Below are positions 26,043 through 32,500 of a DNA stretch of 55,272 nt, in pieces (positions within the stretch are counted from its first letter, which is position 1; the number at the start of each line of letters is the position of its first letter). The stretch is from Desulfobaccales bacterium (GTDB lineage: Bacteria; Desulfobacterota; Desulfobaccia; Desulfobaccales; 0-14-0-80-60-11). The stretch lies in assembly GCA_037481655.1 (NCBI GenBank), contig JBBFLF010000012.1, positions 40,245-95,516 on the forward strand, written 5' to 3'. Below the pieces are notes generated by a model. The model was given only the letters and a program-made list of their open reading frames with translations. It was not told where the DNA came from and searched no databases. A program made the translations under genes and the position numbers.

Positions 26043-28457
26043 TCAGGAGCGGCCCTCCAGCTCCTGGAGGAGCTTCTCCGCCTCGGGGCGCTGGGGGAAC
26101 TCCCCGGGCGCGGCCAGGGCCTGGCGCAGGGCTTCCCGGGCCGGCTCCTTCTCCCCCAGTTTCGCCAGGCAGACGCCCCGGTGGAACTGCAGCACCGGGT
26201 GGCGGGGGGAGAGGGCCACGGCCCGCTCCAGATACGGCCGGGCCTGGGCATAGTCGCCCCGGCGGCAGAGCACCCAGCCCAGGGTATCCAGCACCCGGGG
26301 GTCGCCGGGGTTGTCCTCCAGCACCTCCCGGGCCAGCTTTTCCGCCCGGGTGAGGGTGTCGGCCTCGGGGCGGGCCTCGGCCAGGACGTAGGCCAGGTTG
26401 TTTTTCACCACCGCGGCCAGGCCCGGATGGAGCTCCCGGGCGAGGAGGCCCTCATAGAGGGGCAGGGCGGCGGTGAGGTCCCCCAGGCGCTCGTAGGCCT
26501 GGGCCAGGGCCAGGGGGCGGAAGACGGGGGCCTGGGGGTCGGCGACGGCCTGCAGGAGGCGGTCCCGGGCGGCGGCGTGGCTCAGGAGGCCCTCATAGGC
26601 CCGGGCCAGCAAGCCGATGGGCTGGGGGTCCCGGGGGTTGAGGGTGAGGGCCCGCTCCAGAGCCTGGGCCGCGGCCTCGTACTGCTTCTGGGAGAGGAGG
26701 ATTTCCCCCAGGATCTGGTGGAGCTCGTCGTTGTCGGGGTCGGCGGCCAGGGCGGCCCGCACCCGCTCCACGGCCTTGGGGGCCTGGCCCTGCTCGGTCA
26801 GCAAGGCGGCCAACAGCCGCAAGGCGGGGTAGGCCCGGGGGTTTTCCTTGAGGGCCCGCTCCAGATGGGGGAGGGCGGCCTGGGCCTGGCCCTGCTGGCG
26901 CAGGAAGAGGGCGAGCTTCAGGTAGCCCTGGGGGTTGTGGGGCTCCAGGGCGATCATCTTGCGGAAGGCGGCCTGGGCCTCGGCGGCCTGGCCTTTGGCG
27001 GCGTAGGCGTCCCCCAGGTAGGCCAGGGCGGTGAGGTCGTGCTCCCGGGCCCGGAGGTGTTCCTTGAGGAGGCTGATGAGGCCGTCGTAGTCCTGCTTTT
27101 CCAGGTAGGAGCCGTAGAGGAAGGCCTTGGCCTCGCCGTAGTCGGGCTTGAGGGCCAGGGCCTTTTTGGCGGCCTCCCGGGCCAGGGTGTCCTCCTTCTG
27201 GAGCTGGTGGGCCCGGGCCAGAAGCAGCCAGTGCTCCGGGTTCTGGGGCTGGTCCTGGGTGAGGAGGCGGAAGTTGCCCACTGCGGTGAGGCCGTCGTTG
27301 GTCTGCAGGGCCAGGAGGCCCCCCACCTTGAGGGCGTTTACGTCCCGGGGGTTGGCCTTGAGGACTTCTTTCACCAGGGTCTGGGCCTCCTCCGGGCGGC
27401 CCTGGGTGAGGAGGAGGGCGGCCAGCTCGCCTTTGGCCTTGAGGCCCTCGGGGCCGGTGGGGTCGGCGGCGGCCACCTCCTGAAGGAGGCGCTCCGCCTG
27501 GCCGAGGCGGCGCTGCCGGAGCTGAAAGTGGGCCAGGGCCTGCTTGGCGGCCAGATTCTTCGGGCGGGCGGCGGCAAAGTCAGTGAGGAGCTTCTCGCCC
27601 TCGGCGGGCCGGCCCCGGTCGGCCAGGAAGTGGGCCAGGGCGGCCACGTGGCCGAGGTTGTCGGGCTCCAGGTCCTTTTTGGCCCTAAGGGCCGCCTCGG
27701 CCTGGTCCCACTCCTGGCGGCTCAGGTGGAAGCGGCTGAGCTCCTCCAGGACCTGGGCGTTCTGGGGGGCGAGCTCCCGGGCCCGGTTCAGCAGGCGGCG
27801 GGCGGTCTCGGGGTCTTTGAGCTCGTTGGCCAGGCGGGCCCGGGTGAAATAGAGGGGCAGGGCCCGGGGGTTGGCGCTCAGGCCCTCATCCAGCAGCCGG
27901 GCGGCCTCCTGGGGGCGCTTCTCCTGGGTGAGGATGGCGGAGGCCAAAAGCCAGGCCTCCAACTTGTCGGGCTTCTGGCGGCGCAGGTCGGCCAGCAGCT
28001 TAAGGGCCTCCTCGGGCTGGCGGCGGGCCACGGCCACCCCGGCCTGGAGCATGCGGGCCTCGGGGTTGTCGGGCTCCCGGTCCAGCACCATTTTGGCCCG
28101 GGCCTCGGCGTCCTCCAGGCGGCGGCCGGCCAGAAGGAGGTTCCCCAGGAGGAGCTGGGCCTCGGTGAGGCCGGGGTCCAGCTCCACCGCCCGGGTGACG
28201 GCGGCGAAGGCCTCCCGGGGGTTGTTGAGCTGCATTTCGGTCTTGGCCAGCCACAGGTGGGCCGGGGCGTGCTTGGGGTCGATCTGCAGGGCGTTTTTGA
28301 AATGGAGGCGGGCGGCGATGAAGTCCTTGTTCTCGTAGGCCGCCTGGCCCCGGGAGAGGAACTGGTCCCGCTTCTGCTCCAGGGTGGTGCAGGCGGAGAG
28401 GGTGCAAAGGAGGAGGGCCAGAAAGGCCCGGGTAAGCCAGGGAAGATGCGCGCGCAT
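26043..28457 (-). CDS. prsT: TPR lipoprotein of the exosortase system (PrsT family)
   Basis: The 804-residue product is a lipoprotein (LLLCTLSAC lipobox, Cys23) followed by about 20 tetratricopeptide repeats, seen as recurring A..L..A...P motifs such as GAYLGDA-like helix pairs and NPRDPQPIGLLARAYE. Length and build fit the PEP-CTERM-system TPR lipoprotein PrsT (about 900 residues), thought to assist polysaccharide secretion at the outer membrane or periplasm. The ATG at 28457 gives the lipobox; an in-frame start at 28484 is possible. It sits between two sorted-protein genes. The large open frame on the opposite strand is a composition artefact. Confidence 0.85.
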   Translation of the reverse strand: MRAHLPWLTRAFLALLLCTLSACTTLEQKRDQFLSRGQAAYENKDFIAARLHFKNALQIDPKHAPAHLWLAKTEMQLNNPREAFAAVTRAVELDPGLTEAQLLLGNLLLAGRRLEDAEARAKMVLDREPDNPEARMLQAGVAVARRQPEEALKLLADLRRQKPDKLEAWLLASAILTQEKRPQEAARLLDEGLSANPRALPLYFTRARLANELKDPETARRLLNRARELAPQNAQVLEELSRFHLSRQEWDQAEAALRAKKDLEPDNLGHVAALAHFLADRGRPAEGEKLLTDFAAARPKNLAAKQALAHFQLRQRRLGQAERLLQEVAAADPTGPEGLKAKGELAALLLTQGRPEEAQTLVKEVLKANPRDVNALKVGGLLALQTNDGLTAVGNFRLLTQDQPQNPEHWLLLARAHQLQKEDTLAREAAKKALALKPDYGEAKAFLYGSYLEKQDYDGLISLLKEHLRAREHDLTALAYLGDAYAAKGQAAEAQAAFRKMIALEPHNPQGYLKLALFLRQQGQAQAALPHLERALKENPRAYPALRLLAALLTEQGQAPKAVERVRAALAADPDNDELHQILGEILLSQKQYEAAAQALERALTLNPRDPQPIGLLARAYEGLLSHAAARDRLLQAVADPQAPVFRPLALAQAYERLGDLTAALPLYEGLLARELHPGLAAVVKNNLAYVLAEARPEADTLTRAEKLAREVLEDNPGDPRVLDTLGWVLCRRGDYAQARPYLERAVALSPRHPVLQFHRGVCLAKLGEKEPAREALRQALAAPGEFPQRPEAEKLLQELEGRS

Positions 28458-28617
28458 GGTGAAAGCCTCGCTGCCCGGGGGCAAAAGGGCCCGCCGGGGA
28501 GTGCCGCCGTGAGGAGGCGGGGGTGCCCTCTGGCACCTGGGCGCATTATGGCACAGAAGGGGGCGGCGTGGGAAGGGGGATGGAGACGGCTCCGGAGGGC
28601 CCCCCGGGCAAAAAAAT

Positions 28618-28720
28618 GTTCAAAAAACGGGATGGAAGGTTCGGAAAAATGAACATTAAGTTTTGCAGGGATCTTCACAAGTTAGCGGGCCGGGGGCGGC
28701 AAGTGTTCAGGAAGCGGAAC
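28618..28720 (+). promoter_or_regulatory. Three-site GTTC-N8-GAAC array upstream of the 28979 gene
   Basis: Sites lie at 28618-28633 (second half degenerate, GGAT), 28639-28654 and 28705-28720, starts 21 and 66 bases apart. Read toward the plus-strand gene, the order of spacings and the degenerate outermost half-site are the same as in the array at 25888 read toward its own gene. It lies about 73 bases before a sigma-54-like promoter. It also lies upstream of prsT, which it might serve as well. Confidence 0.7.
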
Positions 28721-28792
28721 ATGAGGGGGGTGAGGGCTGGGCGGGAAGAGTGAATTTTGGCAAGAATTTCATGTGGTTGCGTAGGGGCGGGG

Positions 28793-28808
28793 CGGCCTGG
28801 TTCTTGCA
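28793..28808 (+). promoter_or_regulatory. Sigma-54-like promoter of the 28979 gene
   Basis: CGGCCTGGTTCTTGCA matches GGC, the G of the -24 box and TTGCA of the -12 box with exact sigma-54 spacing. It lies 170 bases before the start codon and 73 bases past the last palindrome site, a usual enhancer distance. Confidence 0.6.
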
Positions 28809-28978
28809 TGAGGTGGGAGGGAGCCCCAGGCGAGAAAAAAATGCACTAAGGGCAAAAAATCAGGGATTCCCCGATGGACAGGGGGCCCTGGTGATGGCAT
28901 GGTAAAGGCCGCGATAGTTGTGAACCAAAAGGGCTGTGCCGCACGGCACGGGAGTTTAGTCCGGAAAGGCTGAGAGCC

Positions 28979-30910
28979 ATGGCACGGGGTCAGAGGGGCA
29001 AGGCAGTGGTTTTGGGGGTCCTGGCGGCGCTGCTGGTGGCACTGGCGGCGGGGAGCGCCGGGGCGGATAGTTATAAATGGACTGGCAAGGCTGGGGGGAC
29101 TAACTCAGGAATATGGGACCATATTAATAATTGGGACCCAAAAGTTATTCCAAACTCTTATTCCGCCCAGGCCATCATTATTTTACAAGATACCAGTAAA
29201 TATCCTATTTCGCTGAGCACCACGATTTTTCTAGGAGGGAGTATTGGTGACACGTATGGTGATAATGCCCTCTACATCGGGCCGAATGCCGGGGACGCTA
29301 GTGGAGTAGCCCTGACCATCTCCGGCACGTTGGGGATGCAGGGGAATATCAGCAATGCCAAGACTATCGTTATTTCCGGAACGCTCCAAAACGACTCGGG
29401 GAAAAGCGGGACACCTCAGCCTACCATAACAAATTACTCCATCAGTTCGCCCAGCGGGTCTACTGGCACCATCAGCCTGCAGGGGGGCACCATCGGGACG
29501 CTCTCTGGCGGGGGCTGGATCTTCAACCAGGCGGTCTCGGGCTATGGCACCATCTCGGCGCCGGTGACCAACAATTCCACCATCACCGCCAGCGGCGGCA
29601 CTTTGACATTAAGAGACTATACTTTCAGTGGCGGCACAATCAACCCTGGCAGCGCTTCCATTTCCCTGAGAAATGCCACCCTGAAAGACACTACTCTTGG
29701 ATCTGGGACTGTCAATACATATACTGGCACCACCAACACCTTCACCGGCACCGTCGGCTCCAGCGCCACACTGGGGATTGTCAGCGGCAGCACCTTGAAT
29801 GTCAACGGCACCCTGAACCAGAGCAACACCCTCACCAATTCCGGGACCCTGGGCCTCTCGGGGACCCTCAAGCAGACCGGGAACATCACCAATAATGGGA
29901 CGTTCAATATCCTGGGCACCCTGAACCAGGGAGGGACAAACACCAGCAGTTACAGCATCGGGGGCACCGGCAGCCTCAGCCTGCAGGGGGGCACCATCGG
30001 GACGGTCAACGGCGGGAGCTGGACCTTCAACCAGGCGGTCTCAGGCTGGGGCACCATCTCGGCGCCGGTGGTGAACAACGCCACGGTGACCCTGAGCAGC
30101 AATTCGGCCATCAGCAACACCTTCACCAATAACAAGACTGTCAATCTCTCCGGAACTCCAACGATTTCCGGGGCTTTCACCAACAACAGCGGCGGCACCC
30201 TGAACGTCACCGGCGGGACCACCACCATTTCCGGAAACTTCACCAACCAGGGGACGGTGAGCGCCAACTCCGGGACCACGGTGACGGTGACGGGGACAAA
30301 TAGTAAAAAGGGAAGTTTCACCAGCAGCGGCGGGACCCAGTCTTTTGGGAATTTAAAGGTTGAGCAATACGGCTATCTGGTGGGAGGAACCGGCACCTTC
30401 ACCGTCAGCGGGAATTTTCTGAATTACAGCACGCAGAACAACCAACTAACTGGCTGGAATACGACGCAAGCCACCCTGGCCTTCACCTCCGGGTCGCATG
30501 AGATGTATTTGGCGGGGGTGGATAAAGGACAGGTGACTTACGGCTCCACTGCCCCGTATTCCACGTACGCCGACAACTTTGCCTGGGGGACCCTGAGCAT
30601 TGCGCCGGGCGGCAGCCTGGTCCTGAAGGACAGTTTCCCCGATGATGGGAATACCGCAGCCCTGTATGTAGGGGTGATCAGCGGCCTGGTTTTTGACAAA
30701 GATACTGGGCTGATCACCAATATCAGCGGGGATTTCAATATTTATTATGATCCATACAAAAATGACTTCGGCTTCAAGACCTTTAAACTTGCTTCCGGGA
30801 CGGGCAAAGTTATGTCCGCGGTGGTGCCGCTGCCGGGGAGCGTCTGGCTGCTGGGGAGCGGGTTGGTGGGCCTGCTCCTGGTCTGCCGGCGCCGGCGGCG
30901 GCGCATCTGA
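28979..30910 (+). CDS. Large repetitive VPLPG-CTERM sorted protein (adhesin-like)
   Basis: The 643-residue product has a signal peptide (VVLGVLAALLVALAAGSAGA), a long Thr/Ser/Gly/Asn-rich body and the tail VPLPGSVWLLGSGLVGLLLV plus RRRRRR. The body has repeated beta-strand motifs (NTFTGTV, SGTLNVNG, NNSGGTLNV) like autotransporter or beta-helix adhesins. One unit of about 34 residues (SLQGGTIGT..., FNQAVSG.GTISAPV) occurs twice, 168 residues apart. It is likely an exosortase substrate that becomes part of the extracellular matrix. GGAAAGG lies 9 bases before the ATG. A terminator follows. Confidence 0.85.
   Translation: MARGQRGKAVVLGVLAALLVALAAGSAGADSYKWTGKAGGTNSGIWDHINNWDPKVIPNSYSAQAIIILQDTSKYPISLSTTIFLGGSIGDTYGDNALYIGPNAGDASGVALTISGTLGMQGNISNAKTIVISGTLQNDSGKSGTPQPTITNYSISSPSGSTGTISLQGGTIGTLSGGGWIFNQAVSGYGTISAPVTNNSTITASGGTLTLRDYTFSGGTINPGSASISLRNATLKDTTLGSGTVNTYTGTTNTFTGTVGSSATLGIVSGSTLNVNGTLNQSNTLTNSGTLGLSGTLKQTGNITNNGTFNILGTLNQGGTNTSSYSIGGTGSLSLQGGTIGTVNGGSWTFNQAVSGWGTISAPVVNNATVTLSSNSAISNTFTNNKTVNLSGTPTISGAFTNNSGGTLNVTGGTTTISGNFTNQGTVSANSGTTVTVTGTNSKKGSFTSSGGTQSFGNLKVEQYGYLVGGTGTFTVSGNFLNYSTQNNQLTGWNTTQATLAFTSGSHEMYLAGVDKGQVTYGSTAPYSTYADNFAWGTLSIAPGGSLVLKDSFPDDGNTAALYVGVISGLVFDKDTGLITNISGDFNIYYDPYKNDFGFKTFKLASGTGKVMSAVVPLPGSVWLLGSGLVGLLLVCRRRRRRI
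29473..30079 (+). repeat. In-frame direct repeat in the 28979 gene
   Basis: About 103 bases at 29473-29575 recur at 29977-30079, exactly 504 bases (168 codons) apart. The encoded segments differ at a few positions, such as GYGT versus GWGT. This points to a recent internal duplication of a beta-helix unit. Confidence 0.7.
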
Positions 30911-30939
30911 GGGCCTGAGGCCTTTCCGGATAGCCCTCG

Positions 30940-30972
30940 GGGCCCCCTTTGCGGGGGCCCTCTTTTTTTTTC
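30940..30972 (+). terminator. Rho-independent terminator after the 28979 gene
   Basis: GGGCCCCC pairs with GGGGGCCC around a 5-base loop, followed by a T-rich run (TCTTTTTTTTTCC). It lies 29 bases past the stop. Confidence 0.9.
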
Positions 30973-31401
30973 CTGGCCGCCCTGGCAGGCCGCCCGCCGG
31001 GAGGCGGAAAGCCCCGGGAGCAGTCGGAGCCGCAGCCCCAGGGGGGCAGGGGCCAGCTCCTGGGGAGCCTGGCAGGCCCCCGCAGCACCCCGGCCCGGCC
31101 CGAAAACTCCTGGCCCGGAGCGCCCCACGCTGCCCGCCTTCAGACCCGAGAGCAAAAGAACCGACCCCCTGCCCTCCTTCACCACCCTCCCCGGCTGCCG
31201 AGCCGGCCTTCAGCCTGCAGCCGCCCGCCAGGTGCCCCTGCCGGATGCCTTCGTCCTTCCTTGGCCGGCACTTGCCCGGGTAGCGGGTCAGATGACCCCG
31301 GAGGCGCCGGCGGCGGTCCGGAAGGTCCGCCAAAATGTTGGCGGCCGGGCGGGGGTGCCCCCTTTCCCCCTCGAAAAAAATTAAAATCATGGAAAAATAA
31401 C
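30973..31401. other. Noncoding GC-rich spacer
   Basis: Between the terminator and the next promoter I see no gene with a convincing start, domain or codon pattern. Open frames here run on several strands at once, as expected from high GC. The last 30 bases become A-rich. Nothing further recognised. Confidence 0.5.
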
Positions 31402-31430
31402 TTGACAGCGAATTTTGATTATGCTGAATT
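31402..31430 (+). promoter_or_regulatory. Possible sigma-70 promoter of the 31573 gene
   Basis: TTGACA at 31402 is a perfect -35 box; TGAATT 17 bases later is a weak -10 box. It lies in an AT-rich patch 143 bases before the start. No palindrome array or sigma-54 element is seen here, unlike the two other sorted-protein genes. Confidence 0.35.
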
Positions 31431-31572
31431 GGGCCTCAGGTTTTCCCTGATGCCTCAGTAATTAACCTGACTATCTTCCCGGTTTGACGGGCGGATGGCA
31501 GGTGGCAGAGGCCTCAGGGCGCCGGGGGCGGCGTCTTCCGGCTGCAGGAGCAGGAGACCCAGGAGGGGAGCC

Positions 31573-32241
31573 ATGAGAGTCGCAAGAGTGTTGCTGCTGG
31601 CCAGCGCTTTGCTGCTGGGGGGGTGGTCGGAGAGTTACGGGGACACCGTTTGGCAATATACTCATTTCACAAAATTGGATGAATATGCTGTTTATACAAA
31701 TGTTAATATTTTATCATATTCGGGCACATTAGAAGTTGGAAATTACACTTATGGAATTATTTTTTATAACAATTATAATAATTATGAACCATATTTAGCA
31801 ATACCTGAAAATATTAATGTTAATGTTAATACATATAATGCTTATAATTATATGGATTATAATATAAACGGTATTAATTACAAATTATATTTATCTGAAA
31901 GCACGGAGTTTGAAGCAATTAAGACGCCAAATGCTTATAATATATATCCTGATAATTATTATGCTTTTGGATTGACATGGAATTATTATTCTGATGGTAT
32001 AACACCATTTAATATATCTATTCCTTTTGTTTTAATTGGAAGTATAAGTGGTGAATTTGAAGGTAGTGATAAGGATAATTACGTTGTATTATTTATACAG
32101 AAAGATGGTGCGGAACCCTTTTTCCCAGCAGGTATGCAAGTAGGGGATCCACCGGCGGTGCCGCTGCCGGGGACGGCCCTCCTTCTGGGGAGCGGGCTGG
32201 CGGGGCTGGCGCTGATAAGCCGGCGGCTGAGGCGGCGCTGA
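31573..32241 (+). CDS. VPLPG-CTERM sorted protein, Tyr/Asn-rich, AT-rich body
   Basis: The 222-residue product has a signal peptide (VLLLASALLLGGWSES), a body extremely rich in Tyr, Asn and Ile, and the tail VPLPGTALLLGSGLAGLALI plus RRLRRR. The ends are GC-rich (signal 31573-31640 and tail from about 32135), while the body is strongly AT-rich, with sharp changes at both boundaries. This is a cassette pattern: a foreign body between resident secretion and sorting signals. AGGAGG with GGAG lies before the ATG at 31573. The body matches no known family. A strong terminator follows 160 bases later. Confidence 0.82.
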   Translation: MRVARVLLLASALLLGGWSESYGDTVWQYTHFTKLDEYAVYTNVNILSYSGTLEVGNYTYGIIFYNNYNNYEPYLAIPENINVNVNTYNAYNYMDYNINGINYKLYLSESTEFEAIKTPNAYNIYPDNYYAFGLTWNYYSDGITPFNISIPFVLIGSISGEFEGSDKDNYVVLFIQKDGAEPFFPAGMQVGDPPAVPLPGTALLLGSGLAGLALISRRLRRR

Positions 32242-32399
32242 TTCCAGCGGGGGACAGCAGGCACAGCAAAGACAGCCGGCCAGGGAGATTTCTACCCAGA
32301 ACGTCCGGCCTGAGTGACAGGCAGGAAGCGACTGCGGGGGGAGGCGGTAGCAGGTCAGGCAGAGGGGGGGAAGGGGCCAGGACACGAGCCTGGCCCACA

Positions 32400-32428
32400 G
32401 CCCGGGGACAGTCCCCGGGCTTTTTTTT
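32400..32428 (+). terminator. Rho-independent terminator between the 31573 gene and pheT
   Basis: GCCCGGGGAC pairs perfectly with GTCCCCGGGC around one base, followed by eight T. It ends transcripts from the sorted-protein gene, or could act as an attenuator in a pheT leader. Confidence 0.9.
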
Positions 32429-32500
32429 GCGGCCGTTCCCGGGGTCGGGGACGGGCCAAGGCCCTTGAGTTTTTTGCCCGGGGGGAGTACATTGGGGGGC

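Noticed and set aside
28530-28555. TGGCACC...GCGCA sequence resembling a sigma-54 box
   Set aside because: Spacing between the two boxes is one base short and it points away from prsT.
26025-28652. 875-residue open frame on the plus strand, opposite prsT
   Set aside because: It is antisense to a well-supported TPR gene, with Gly/Leu/Gln-rich, domain-less protein. High GC content suppresses stop codons on the opposite strand.
31270-31300. Sigma-54-like motif GGCCGGCACTTGCCC
   Set aside because: The GG-to-GC distance is one base short, and the element is too far from the 31573 start with no array upstream.
30446-31390. 314-residue minus-strand open frame over the terminator region
   Set aside because: It overlaps the end of a sorted-protein gene and runs through a strong terminator; composition is typical of a GC artefact.
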